Shown here one piece after another: positions 16,715 to 24,832 of a DNA stretch of 64,000 bases; within the stretch, counting starts at the first letter, position 1; the number at the start of each line of letters is the position of its first letter. The position numbers and the translations under genes were made by a program. The stretch comes from Salinibacterium sp. NG253 (GTDB taxonomy: Bacteria > Actinomycetota > Actinomycetes > Actinomycetales > Microbacteriaceae), in contig NZ_JADYWF010000002.1 in assembly GCF_015864945.1 (NCBI RefSeq), positions 571,184 through 635,183 on the forward strand, in the 5' to 3' direction. Under the pieces are notes generated by a model. The model ran no database searches. It had not been told where the DNA came from and saw nothing but the letters and a program-made list of their open reading frames with translations.

Positions 16715-16728
16715 GTTTGGATACAAAC
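16715..16728 (-). promoter_or_regulatory. GATA-centred operator at the P450 promoter
   Basis: GTTTGGATACAAAC; the symmetry extends to TTGTTTG / CAAACAA arms around GATA (16713-16730). On the minus strand it begins just after TGGCATATT, a possible extended -10, and ends before the P450 ribosome site. It shares its architecture with 9825-9838 and 9897-9910. Confidence 0.6.
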
Positions 16729-16788
16729 AATATGCCACACCGGCACGATTCTGCGAACGATGCGCATAAAAACTTTCTGAACGCCGGG

Positions 16789-16805
16789 GGTTAGATAGAG
16801 TAACC
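16789..16805. promoter_or_regulatory. Short inverted repeat upstream of the MarR gene
   Basis: GGTTA and TAACC flank seven bases, 30 bases before the MarR GTG start. It could be an autoregulatory site; the arms are short and chance is possible. Confidence 0.3.
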
Positions 16806-16834
16806 GGAGCTAAACGCGAGCAAGGGGACCCTCC

Positions 16835-17335
16835 GTGGCCGGACCACACACACTGACTGAGACTGAACGCCAAGTGCAGGCGAAGGTCGGCGGCTTGCCG
16901 CTCGACTATTCCGCAATGGCTGTTGCCTCGAACCTCTTTCGCGCCGCTAATGCCGTGCGCAATCACTTCGAACGCACCGTTCTTTCTGAGCACAACCTGT
17001 CGTGGACGGCCTTCGTTGTGCTGTGGGTCACCTGGATTTGGGAGCCCATCGAGACGCGCCAGATCGCGCTCGAGGGCGGCTTCTCCAAGGCCACTCTCAC
17101 GGGAGTGCTCACCACGTTGGAGGGTCGCGGTTGGCTTGTTCGGGAGCGGAGCGCCACCGATGGTCGTCTCGTTGTGGTGAATCTCACCGACCGTGGTCGC
17201 GAGCTCATGGTCGAGCTCTTTCCTGCCTTCAACCTCCAAGAGCAGGCCGTCACTGGCCCCGTCGATCCCAGCAAGCGCGAAGAGCTGGCCGAGATGCTGC
17301 GCGTGATCACCGCGGGCGTGGAGCCCAAAAACTAA
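16835..17335 (+). CDS. MarR-family regulator of the hpa/P450 operon
   Basis: A 166-residue winged-helix MarR protein. The recognition region is TRQIALEGGFSKATLTGVLTTLEGRGWLVRERSATDGRLVVVNLTDRG, with the wing at SATDGRLVV. The start is GTG with AAGGGG upstream. It is divergent from the P450 and is followed, after 120 bases with a large nested palindrome, by hpaE. HpaR of the E. coli 4-hydroxyphenylacetate cluster is also a MarR protein that responds to the aromatic acid, so a repressor relieved by a homoprotocatechuate precursor is a fair inference. Confidence 0.88.
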   Translation: MAGPHTLTETERQVQAKVGGLPLDYSAMAVASNLFRAANAVRNHFERTVLSEHNLSWTAFVVLWVTWIWEPIETRQIALEGGFSKATLTGVLTTLEGRGWLVRERSATDGRLVVVNLTDRGRELMVELFPAFNLQEQAVTGPVDPSKREELAEMLRVITAGVEPKN

Positions 17336-17382
17336 CCAACCCAGATTTTTTGGTGGTCGGTTCCCTCTAATGCTTGTTTGGG

Positions 17383-17444
17383 CTCGAATCACTCGCTAAG
17401 GTAAGTCATTAGCATCCGAATGACTTAACGGCGAGCGATTCGAG
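17383..17444. promoter_or_regulatory. Nested palindrome upstream of hpaE, probable MarR operator
   Basis: The inner repeat is TAAGTCATT (17402-17410) and AATGACTTA (17419-17427), perfect over nine bases. The outer repeat is CTCGAATCACTCGC (17383-17396) and GCGAGCGATTCGAG (17431-17444), with one mismatch in 14. The two share almost the same centre. The right arm ends 11 bases before the hpaE ATG. The size fits one or two MarR dimers, or an RNA stem in the leader. Confidence 0.65.
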
Positions 17445-17455
17445 ACGGGAACACT

Positions 17456-18919
17456 ATGACCAACGTTCAAGTAGCAGGAGTGACCGTCGATACGCGGCAC
17501 TTCATCAACGGAGAGCGCGTCGCCTCCGCCGACACCTTCACCAACGTGTCACCCATCGATGCCAGCGCCCTCGGAGAAATCTCCCGTGGAGGTCAACGCG
17601 AAGTTGACATGGCTGTAGCCGCTGCCCGCGCAGCATTCCCCGGATGGGCTGCCACCAGCCCGAAAGATCGTGCAGCAATCATGCACAAGATCGCCGACCT
17701 CGTCGAAGAGCGCGTCAGTGACCTCGCCAACGTCGAAACGATGGACAACGGTGCGCTCCTGCGCAGCCACCTGCGCGGCGTCATGCCGCGAGTGGCCCAC
17801 AACTTTAGGTTCTTCGCTGACTACCTTGTGAACGACCTCGGGCATCCGGACTTCGAAACCCGCGGCCACAACAACCACGTCTCGTGGGATCCCTCGGGAG
17901 TTGCTGCGCTTATCACGCCGTGGAATGCACCCCTCATGCTCGCCACCTGGAAGATCGCTCCGGCGCTCGCCGCGGGCGACACGGTTGTGCTCAAGCCGGC
18001 CGAATGGACGCCGCTCACAGCATCCCTCTTCGCCGATATCACCGCCGAAGCTGGCCTTCCCGCCGGAGTTTTCAACGTGGTGCAGGGCTACGGAAAAGAA
18101 GCGGGTGCCTCGCTCGTGGAGCACCCCGACCTCAGCCGCATCTCGTTCACCGGTTCAGTACCGACCGCGAAGTCGATCGCTCGGGCCGCAGCAGACAACC
18201 TCACCCCGTGCAGCTTTGAGCTCGGTGGCAAGAGCCCGTGCATTGTTATGGAAGACGCCGACCTCGAACTCGCCGCAACCCTCGCCGTTGAGCAGTACGA
18301 CAACGCCGGTCAGGTCTGCCTTTCGGGCACACGCATCCTCGTTCACGAAGATATTGCGGATGCCTTTGCCGCAGCATTCCAAGCGAAGGTCGAGACCCTG
18401 CGTCAGGGTGACCCTCGCGACCTCGAGACCGACATTGGGCCGCAGGTTCACCGCGTGCACTTCGAGCGGATCAAGGGATTCGTCGATCGTGCCAAGGAGG
18501 GCGGAGCAGACATCCTCTTCGGCGGTGGGCCAAACGCTGAGCTCGGCGGCCTCTACTTCACGCCAACGCTCGTCAAGAACCCTGCGCTCGGAAGCGAGAT
18601 TGTCACGCAGGAGGTCTTCGGGCCGGTGCTGACAATGCAAACCTTCACGACCGACGAAGAACTCGTCGCGATGGCCAACGGAACCGAATTCGGTCTCGCC
18701 GCCATCCTCGTCGCAGGCAACCGCGAGCACGCTGATGTCATCGCCAAGCAGCTGGTTGCCGGCACGATCTGGGTCAACTGCTTCTTTGTGCGCGACTTGC
18801 GCGCACCGTTCGGTGGCTCCAAGAAGTCGGGTGTTGGCCGCGAGGGCGGCACCTGGTCGTTTGATTTCTACGCAGATGTAAAGAACACGGTGGTTTCACC
18901 GAACGGATGGAAGGAATAG
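17456..18919 (+). CDS. hpaE: Aldehyde dehydrogenase, 5-carboxymethyl-2-hydroxymuconate-semialdehyde type
   Basis: A 487-residue aldehyde dehydrogenase of full length. Blocks: ALITPWNAPLMLATWKIAPALAAG, FELGGKSPCIV with the general-base Glu, and YDNAGQVCLSGTR with the nucleophile Cys. Also present are EVFGPVLTMQTF and FGGSKKSGVGREGG. Immediate linkage to hpaD supports oxidation of the ring-opened semialdehyde to the dicarboxylic acid in homoprotocatechuate breakdown. It is the first structural gene after the MarR operator. The nearest alternative is a generic betaine or hydroxymuconate semialdehyde dehydrogenase; context decides. Confidence 0.85.
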   Translation: MTNVQVAGVTVDTRHFINGERVASADTFTNVSPIDASALGEISRGGQREVDMAVAAARAAFPGWAATSPKDRAAIMHKIADLVEERVSDLANVETMDNGALLRSHLRGVMPRVAHNFRFFADYLVNDLGHPDFETRGHNNHVSWDPSGVAALITPWNAPLMLATWKIAPALAAGDTVVLKPAEWTPLTASLFADITAEAGLPAGVFNVVQGYGKEAGASLVEHPDLSRISFTGSVPTAKSIARAAADNLTPCSFELGGKSPCIVMEDADLELAATLAVEQYDNAGQVCLSGTRILVHEDIADAFAAAFQAKVETLRQGDPRDLETDIGPQVHRVHFERIKGFVDRAKEGGADILFGGGPNAELGGLYFTPTLVKNPALGSEIVTQEVFGPVLTMQTFTTDEELVAMANGTEFGLAAILVAGNREHADVIAKQLVAGTIWVNCFFVRDLRAPFGGSKKSGVGREGGTWSFDFYADVKNTVVSPNGWKE

Positions 18920-18921
18920 TC

Positions 18922-19833
18922 ATGGGAGAAGTAGTTGGCGCTGGGCTGATCGCCCACGTACCTACGATCATGTTGCCCAAAGAGATCCGCATGGAACTCA
19001 ATGAGGGCAAAGATTCAACGCTCGTTGAAGGCCTCGAACGACTCCGCAAGGATTACTTCGAGAATGACGATTACGACACTGTTGTCGTGCTCGACAGCCA
19101 CTGGGCGACCACGGTTGAATTCGTCGTTACGGCGCACGAACGCCGCCACGGCAAGTTCACGTCAGAAGAACTTCCTCGCGGAATGAGCGGTGTGCCGTAC
19201 GACTTCATCGGCGACCCCGAACTCGCGAAGCTCATGGGGGAGCAGGCCGAAAAGAACGGCACCTGGATCACCCCGATCGACGACGAGTACTTGCCGATCA
19301 TGTACGCCACGATCAACCTGTGGGAGTACCTCGGCAAGGGCTTGCCCGACAAGAAGTGGGTGAGCGTCTCCATTTGTCAGACTGCCACCGATGAAGACTT
19401 CTTGCGTGCGGGGCGTGCGATTGGTGAAGCGATTGCCAAGAGCGACCGCCGCGTCATCCTGCTCGCCTCCGGCGCGCTTTCGCACACCTTCTATAAGCTG
19501 CGCGATTTGCGCAAGCACGAGATGGCCGATCCGGCCCACATTTTCTCGGATGCTGCTCGCGAAGCAGACTACGAACGTCTCGACTGGTTCAAGGCTGGCG
19601 ACCACGCTCAGGTGTTGGAAACTATGCCCGCGTTCCAGAAGGTTCGCCCCGAGGCCATGTTTGGTCACTGGCTCATGACGGCGGGTGCCATCGGCGAAGA
19701 AGCCTGCACCGCCCCCGGCGTGATGTACAGCGAATACGAAAACTCCATCGGTACCGGTCAGGTTCACGTGTGGTTCCCGAAGCCAGAAGGTGGCTTCCCA
19801 GCAGCAAAGGATGTGGTTCTCTCTCGTGACTGA
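18922..19833 (+). CDS. hpaD: 3,4-dihydroxyphenylacetate 2,3-dioxygenase (class III extradiol type)
   Basis: A 303-residue LigB-like extradiol dioxygenase. Candidate iron ligands are the His in GLIAHVPTIM near the N-terminus, the His in VVLDSHWATTVE, and an acidic residue further on; LLASGALSHTFY carries the active-site His region. This class opens homoprotocatechuate next to the hydroxyls using Fe(II). I start at 18922, GGAAGG being seven bases upstream, and not at the longer frame that overlaps hpaE. It lies two bases after hpaE and overlaps hpaG, so translation is probably coupled. Confidence 0.85.
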   Translation: MGEVVGAGLIAHVPTIMLPKEIRMELNEGKDSTLVEGLERLRKDYFENDDYDTVVVLDSHWATTVEFVVTAHERRHGKFTSEELPRGMSGVPYDFIGDPELAKLMGEQAEKNGTWITPIDDEYLPIMYATINLWEYLGKGLPDKKWVSVSICQTATDEDFLRAGRAIGEAIAKSDRRVILLASGALSHTFYKLRDLRKHEMADPAHIFSDAAREADYERLDWFKAGDHAQVLETMPAFQKVRPEAMFGHWLMTAGAIGEEACTAPGVMYSEYENSIGTGQVHVWFPKPEGGFPAAKDVVLSRD

Positions 19834-20704
19834 ACTCCGCAGAATACTTCTTGATGGATACCCGACCCAGGTAACGCGCCACGGTGACGTTCTTGTTGCG
19901 GGCGACGGCCGCGAGGTCGGCGTCGACGACGCCATTCACCTGCCGCCGACCGAGCCGAGCAAGATCATCGCCGTGCACTTGAACTACGCGAGTCGCACCG
20001 AAGAATTCATGACCAAGCTGCCGGCGGCACCGACCTACTTTCAGAAGCCGGTCACTGCGCTCAACACCCACAAGGGTGATGTTGTGCGGCCCGAAGGCTG
20101 CAAGTGGTTGAACTTTGAGGGTGAGATCGTCATCGTGATCGGCCGCACGTGCCGCAACGTCTCGCCCGAGCAGGCCAGCGACTACATCGCCGGCTACTCG
20201 ATCGGTAATGACTACGGTCTGCACGATTTCCGCGACACGGATGCCGGTTCCATGCTGCGCGTCAAGGGCAGCGACACGCTCGCCCCGGTTGGCCCCGGTC
20301 TCGTTACGGATTGGGATTTCCGCGGCAAGCAGTTGCGCACGATCGTGAACGGTGAGGTCAAGCAAGACGACAACACCGACAACATGGAGTGGGACATGAA
20401 CTACCTCGTGGCCGATATCGCACGCACGATCACGTTGAGCCCCGGTGACATGCTGTTCTCGGGAACTCCCGCGTTCTCGCGTCCGGTGCAGCCTGGCGAC
20501 GTTGTTGAGGTCGAAGTTGAAGGCCTCGGCAAGCTCACGAACCGCATCGTGACGGGCCCGACTGCCATCCGCACCGACGTGGGGGCACAACCCACCGAGA
20601 GTGAAGAGGTAATGTCGACAGCAATGGGTGGCGACTGGGAGTTCCGAGGAATTCGGACCCCGTCGAAGGATCTCTACCCATCGAAGATTGAGGAAAAGCG
20701 ATGA
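19826..20704 (+). CDS. hpaG: Fumarylacetoacetate-hydrolase-family protein (HpaG-like decarboxylase/isomerase)
   Basis: A 292-residue FAH-family protein. The metal site is recognisable in NFEGEIVIVIGR (Glu) and GNDYGLHDFRDTD, with KGSDTLAPVGPGLV and the FSGTP loop following. In E. coli HpaG two FAH units are fused for decarboxylation and isomerisation of the hydroxymuconate; here there is one unit. I choose the GTG at 19826 (VTELRRIL), which overlaps hpaD by eight bases; an ATG at 19811 is also in frame. The start has only a weak ribosome site. The C-terminal 35 residues (GGDWEFRGIRTPSK and after) extend beyond the core fold. Confidence 0.78.
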   Translation: MTELRRILLDGYPTQVTRHGDVLVAGDGREVGVDDAIHLPPTEPSKIIAVHLNYASRTEEFMTKLPAAPTYFQKPVTALNTHKGDVVRPEGCKWLNFEGEIVIVIGRTCRNVSPEQASDYIAGYSIGNDYGLHDFRDTDAGSMLRVKGSDTLAPVGPGLVTDWDFRGKQLRTIVNGEVKQDDNTDNMEWDMNYLVADIARTITLSPGDMLFSGTPAFSRPVQPGDVVEVEVEGLGKLTNRIVTGPTAIRTDVGAQPTESEEVMSTAMGGDWEFRGIRTPSKDLYPSKIEEKR

Positions 20705-20892
20705 TCAAAATCGAAGTCGACATGAACCAGTGCCAGCATTATGGCCAGTGCGTGTTTGAGGCACCCGATAACTTCAAGCTCAACGATGACGACAAGCTCG
20801 AGTATGTGGCTGAAGCGCCCGACTCGGAGCGCGACAACATTGAAGCCGCTGTGGATGTGTGCCCGATGCAGGCCATTCGAATCGTCGAATAG
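20701..20892 (+). CDS. Small [3Fe-4S]-type ferredoxin for the P450
   Basis: A 63-residue ferredoxin. The cluster motif is C-QHYGQ-C near residues 11-17 and a later VCPMQAI with C54. In a normal [4Fe-4S] motif the fourth residue of the first block would be Cys; here it is Tyr14, leaving three ligands, as in P450-linked ferredoxins of Streptomyces. Its ATG overlaps the hpaG stop by four bases (ATGA), and its TAG overlaps the reductase GTG by one. It should carry electrons from the reductase to the P450 encoded in the divergent operon. Confidence 0.9.
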   Translation: MIKIEVDMNQCQHYGQCVFEAPDNFKLNDDDKLEYVAEAPDSERDNIEAAVDVCPMQAIRIVE

Positions 20893-22118
20893 TGGCTGAG
20901 GCTAACCCCGCCGCACCGGTCGTTATTGTCGGTGCGGCGATGGGTGGGCTGCGCGCGGCGGAATCTCTTCGCCGTTCGGGCTACACCGGTGCGATCCGCG
21001 TGGTTGGTGAAGAACTTCACGCGCCCTACAACCGTCCGCCTCTCTCCAAAGAGGTGTTGGCCACTGACGTCACTCACGAGGCGGTGGCGTTTCCGTCGCG
21101 TGCCGAAATGGGCGATGTTGAGTGGATGCTCGGGGTGCGGGCAACCGCAGTCGATCTCGATGCGCACACACTGACGACGGATGACGGCAACGTGCAGGAG
21201 TGGCGTGCCCTGGTTATTGCGACGGGCCTTCGCGCTCGCCGCTTGGATTTCGCCCCGATCGCTGGCCGTCACGTTGTTCGTTCGCTGGATGATGCGATGG
21301 CGTTGCGCGCCGAGCTCATCCCTAGTGCCCGCGTGGTCGTTGTCGGCTCGGGTTTCTTGGGTTGCGAACTGAGCGCCACCGCTCGCAAGCTGGGCTGCTC
21401 GGTCACGATTGTGACGCCGAGTGCCGAGCCCATGATACGTCCTTTGGGTGATCTCGTCGCGAAGGAAATGCGTCGCCGTCTCACCGAAGAGGGCGTACAG
21501 ATTTTCTCTGGTGTGACTGTCGCGGCGATCAACGGCGAGACCTCGGTCGAGTCTGTTGAGCTGAGCGATGGCCGCGTTATTGAGGCCGATGTCGTGATTG
21601 AGTCTGTTGGCTCGCACTGCAACATCGAGTGGCTTGAGGGCACGAACCTCGATGTCTCGGATGGCGTGCTCGCCGATAATGCGATGCGCGCGGTCACGAC
21701 CGATGGAATCGCTCTCGATGACGTCTATGTGGTGGGCGATATCGCTCGCTTCCCGAACCCGATGTTCGATGACGTTCCGCGTCGTGTCGAGCACTGGAAC
21801 ATCCCGACCGACACCGGCAAGCGTGCTGGTGCCGTGCTCGCGGCGCACCTTGCCGATGATGGTTCGTTCGCTGATGTGGTGGCGAAACCGTTCGCTCCGG
21901 TGCCGTCGTTCTGGTCGAACCAGTTCGAGATCAAGCTGCAGGCCTACGGTCTATTGGGCTTGGTGTCGGATGACGATATCCGCGTGCTTGAGGGAGACCT
22001 CACCGATCAGGCTGCCGTCGGTTACTATCGCGACGGCCGTCTCGTAGGCGTGCTCGGAATTGGCATGAAGGCCGCGCTGCTGCCGTATCGCAAGCAGATC
22101 GCGGAGGGCGGCGCGTAG
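20892..22118 (+). CDS. FAD-dependent ferredoxin reductase
   Basis: A 408-residue two-Rossmann flavoprotein of the putidaredoxin/BphA4 reductase type. The FAD fold begins at VVIVGAAMGGLRAAESL. The NAD(P)H fold is VVVVGSGFLGCELSA, where the glycine pattern fits NADH. DDVYVVGDIARFPNP is the second FAD-binding block. Note GAAMGG where GxGxxG is usual. I start at the GTG at 20892 because it overlaps the ferredoxin stop; the longer frame from 20859 reads through the ferredoxin. It probably reduces the upstream ferredoxin for the P450. The C-terminal domain FWSNQFEIKLQAYGL matches this reductase family. Confidence 0.88.
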   Translation: MAEANPAAPVVIVGAAMGGLRAAESLRRSGYTGAIRVVGEELHAPYNRPPLSKEVLATDVTHEAVAFPSRAEMGDVEWMLGVRATAVDLDAHTLTTDDGNVQEWRALVIATGLRARRLDFAPIAGRHVVRSLDDAMALRAELIPSARVVVVGSGFLGCELSATARKLGCSVTIVTPSAEPMIRPLGDLVAKEMRRRLTEEGVQIFSGVTVAAINGETSVESVELSDGRVIEADVVIESVGSHCNIEWLEGTNLDVSDGVLADNAMRAVTTDGIALDDVYVVGDIARFPNPMFDDVPRRVEHWNIPTDTGKRAGAVLAAHLADDGSFADVVAKPFAPVPSFWSNQFEIKLQAYGLLGLVSDDDIRVLEGDLTDQAAVGYYRDGRLVGVLGIGMKAALLPYRKQIAEGGA

Positions 22119-22174
22119 TCGTTTTCATACCATCGCCTCTGGGCGCTGGGGGAGTGGGGTCGTAGGCTGGGGTT

Positions 22175-22987
22175 ATGACTCCCGCTTCGACGATTGCTGT
22201 CGCCCAGTTCGTTCCTGGCCATGATCGCGATGAGAACATCGCGCAGATCACCGCGCTTGCTGAGCGAGCAGTCGAACGCGGTGCGAGCTTTGTGATTTTC
22301 CCGGAGTACTCGTCGTATTTCACCGCCACGATGGGCGAAGACTGGGTCACCGCCGCAGAGCCTCTCGATGGCCCTTTCGTGCAGGCGCTGACGTCGCTCG
22401 CACAACGGTTGCGCATTCATGTCGCTGCGGGCATGTTGCAGTCGAGCGACGAAGATAACCGTTTCTGGAACACGCTGGTCGCGATCGCTCCCACCGGCGC
22501 CATCGTCGCGACCTATAGCAAGCAGCACCTCTACGACGCGTTCGGTCAGCGTGAATCAGACTGGGTCATCCCCGGGTCGATCGCCGAGCCGACAACTTTC
22601 TCGTGGGAGGGCTTCACCGTCGGTTTGCAGACTTGCTACGACATCCGTTTTCCGGAGGTCTCTCGCCGTTTGGTGGATGCCGGAGCGAACCTCATCGTTG
22701 TGCCCGCCGAGTGGGTACGCGGTCCGCTCAAGGAATACCACTGGCGCACGCTGCTCACGGCGCGGGCCATCGAGAACACGGTCTTTGTCGCCGCTGCCGA
22801 TCATGCCCCGCCGATTGGTGTCGGCAACAGCATGGTCGTCGACCCCATGGGCGTTGAGCTTGTGACAATCGGTGAGCGCACGGATGTCGCCGTCGCCCAC
22901 ATTGAACTCGCTCGCCTTGACGAGGTGCGGGCTATCAACCCCGCGCTGTCGCTGCGCCGCTATGGCGTGCATCCGCTCGAGGGCTAG
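22175..22987 (+). CDS. Nitrilase-superfamily amidase (omega-amidase / deaminated glutathione amidase-like)
   Basis: A 270-residue carbon-nitrogen hydrolase. The catalytic triad is visible: Glu44 in VIFPEYS, Lys116 in ATYSKQHLYD, Cys154 in LQTCYDIRFPE. SKQHLYD and TCYDIRFPE are the signatures of the Nit1/Nit2 branch, which hydrolyses alpha-keto acid amides such as 2-oxoglutaramate or deaminated glutathione. It starts 56 bases after the ferredoxin reductase and may be on that transcript. Its stop overlaps the stop of a convergent aminotransferase by four bases, a pairing that fits the glutamine transaminase / omega-amidase pathway. Confidence 0.85.
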   Translation: MTPASTIAVAQFVPGHDRDENIAQITALAERAVERGASFVIFPEYSSYFTATMGEDWVTAAEPLDGPFVQALTSLAQRLRIHVAAGMLQSSDEDNRFWNTLVAIAPTGAIVATYSKQHLYDAFGQRESDWVIPGSIAEPTTFSWEGFTVGLQTCYDIRFPEVSRRLVDAGANLIVVPAEWVRGPLKEYHWRTLLTARAIENTVFVAAADHAPPIGVGNSMVVDPMGVELVTIGERTDVAVAHIELARLDEVRAINPALSLRRYGVHPLEG

Positions 22988-24186
22988 TGTCGCAGCTTCA
23001 TTCCTGAGAGCTGAGCAGCAGCCCGGTCAAGCACATCCGTTTGCTTGCAGTAGGCGAAGCGGATGAGCGTGTTGTAGTCGCCGTGGTTGGCGGGATGCAC
23101 GAACGCGGTGACAGGGATTCCGACGACTCCGGCGAGTTCGGGCAGCTGGCGGCAGAATTCGGCGGCGTCCGTGACTCCGAGGGGTGCGGCATCCGCAATG
23201 ATGAAGTAGCCGGCTTGGGGCGTGCTCACGTCGAAGCCTGCATTACGCAGCCCGGCGCCCAGGGTGTCGCGCTTGCGGGCAAGGCCGTTGGCGAGCTCGT
23301 CGAAGTAGCTGTCGGGGAGCCCAAGGCCTGCAGCGATGCCGTGTTGCAGCGGAGCACCGTTGACGTAGGTGAGGTACTGCTTCACCGCCATGATCGCCTG
23401 CAGGATGGGCTGGGGTGCCGTGATCCACCCGATCTTCCAGCCGGTGGTATTGAACGTTTTGCCGCCGCTGGAGATGCTGATGGTGCGGTCGAACGCACCG
23501 GGCAGGCTTGCGACGGGGATGTGTTCGTAACCGAAGGTGATGTGTTCGTACACTTCGTCGGTGACGATGAGTGCGTCGTACTTGTGGGCGAGTTCGACGA
23601 TCAATTCGAGGGTTTCGCGGTCGAGCACAGCACCGGTGGGGTTGTGTGGGCTGTTCAGGATGATGAGGCGAGTGCGCCCGCTGAAGGCGGCGCGGATGTC
23701 ATCGTGGTTGGGCTGAAAATCGGGGGAGCGCAGTGGCACCGTCACATGGGTGGCGCGCGCGTAGTTGATCATGGCGCCGTAGGCGTCGTAGAACGGTTCG
23801 AGAGTGATGACCTCATCGCCCTCGTTGGTGAGCGCGAGGATAGTTGCCGCTAGTGCCTCGGTGGCGCCAGCGGTCGCAAGAACTTCGGTGTCGGGATCGA
23901 GTTCGATTCCGTAGAAACGTTCCTGGTGTTCGGCGATCGCGTTGCGCAGCACCGGAAAGCCGTTCCCTGGTGGGTACTGGTTGGCACCGTCGCTGATTGC
24001 TTTGCGGGCGGCATCCAACACTTCGGCCGGGCCGTCTTCGTCAGGAAAACCTTGACCCAAGTTGATGGCGCCGCTGGTGACGGCGAGGGCCGACATTTCG
24101 GCAAAAATTGTTTGGCTCAGCTGCCCGTCGGCGCCGAGCAGCATGGCGCCATTGGCGGCGCGTTCCCAAGATCCGGTGACTGTCAT
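22984..24186 (-). CDS. PLP-dependent aminotransferase, glutamine transaminase K / YbdL-like
   Basis: A 400-residue fold-type I aminotransferase. The PLP lysine is in SISSGGKTFNTTGWK (K243). NSPHNPTGAVLDRETL and IVTDEVYEHITF are the class I blocks, and the final arginine is in LIRFAYCK. The opening INLGQGFPDEDGP is typical of the kynurenine-oxoglutarate and methionine aminotransferase subgroup, which uses glutamine, methionine or aromatic amino acids with keto acids. It faces the omega-amidase-like gene with overlapping ends. The product pair would interconvert aromatic keto acids and amino acids while pulling the reaction by amide hydrolysis; this is inference from gene pairing. Confidence 0.85.
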   Translation of the reverse strand: MTVTGSWERAANGAMLLGADGQLSQTIFAEMSALAVTSGAINLGQGFPDEDGPAEVLDAARKAISDGANQYPPGNGFPVLRNAIAEHQERFYGIELDPDTEVLATAGATEALAATILALTNEGDEVITLEPFYDAYGAMINYARATHVTVPLRSPDFQPNHDDIRAAFSGRTRLIILNSPHNPTGAVLDRETLELIVELAHKYDALIVTDEVYEHITFGYEHIPVASLPGAFDRTISISSGGKTFNTTGWKIGWITAPQPILQAIMAVKQYLTYVNGAPLQHGIAAGLGLPDSYFDELANGLARKRDTLGAGLRNAGFDVSTPQAGYFIIADAAPLGVTDAAEFCRQLPELAGVVGIPVTAFVHPANHGDYNTLIRFAYCKQTDVLDRAAAQLSGMKLRH

Positions 24187-24280
24187 TGTTCCGCAAGCCT
24201 AACCACTTGCGGGGGCTGTTTCTGCTTTTGGCTGTGGAAAGTCGAGCGCCCCGATCGTGGCGGATGCCTAGCGTCGATAT

Positions 24281-24832
24281 ATGCGGCTACCGAACCTCGT
24301 ACGTGCGTCGGTTGGCGTGCTCCTCTTAGTGCTGCTGAGTGGATGCGTGCCCTCCGATGCGACGACCCCACCCGAGCCCGCAGCCACCTTCGTTGCGCCC
24401 TACGCGACCGACGAAGAAGCGCTCGCGGCAGCCGAGGAGGCGTATGCGGAGTACTTGGCGGCGATCAATAAGGCATTGAGGACAGGTGACATCGACACTT
24501 CCGCATTCGAGGCCGTCGCGACGGGGACGGAATTGTCTGGTGCGATCGATGTTTATTCTCAAATTGCGGCTGAGGGGAAACGTTCGACCGCAGACATAAC
24601 CTTTGATCAGGCCGTGTTGCAACGTTACTCGCGTGATGGTTCTCCGAGCGAGGTAATAACGATCTACGCTTGCGAAAATCTTTCGAAGGCGTTCCTCGTT
24701 GATGAAAGCGGTGAGCGCGTGAGGGAAGATGACATTCCCCCTCGAACTATGCAGCTCACTTTTGACCTCTCGCCCGATAACGACAGCCTGCTGCTCTCTG
24801 ACCGACAGGTGTGGGACGACGCCCCGTGTTGA
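24281..24832 (+). CDS. Predicted lipoprotein of unknown function
   Basis: A 183-residue protein with a lipoprotein signal: a charged start MRLPNLVR, a leucine-rich core and the lipobox LLSGC with Cys22. After a Pro-rich spacer there is a helix-forming EEALAAAEEAYAEYLAAINKAL stretch and then a beta-rich part ending in DDAPC. The helical stretch and the TFDQAVLQRYS region recall small actinobacterial lipoproteins that are annotated only as hypothetical. Its stop lies within the start region of the next gene, so they form a pair exported to the cell surface. Confidence 0.78.
   Translation: MRLPNLVRASVGVLLLVLLSGCVPSDATTPPEPAATFVAPYATDEEALAAAEEAYAEYLAAINKALRTGDIDTSAFEAVATGTELSGAIDVYSQIAAEGKRSTADITFDQAVLQRYSRDGSPSEVITIYACENLSKAFLVDESGERVREDDIPPRTMQLTFDLSPDNDSLLLSDRQVWDDAPC

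Noticed and set aside
16688..17392. Long upstream extension of the P450 frame
   Set aside because: It runs antisense through the MarR gene, and the family N-terminus plus GGAGG place the start at 16687-16696.
20739..21848. 369-codon minus-strand frame over ferredoxin and reductase
   Set aside because: Shadow of high-GC third positions; no family similarity and fully overlaps well-supported genes.
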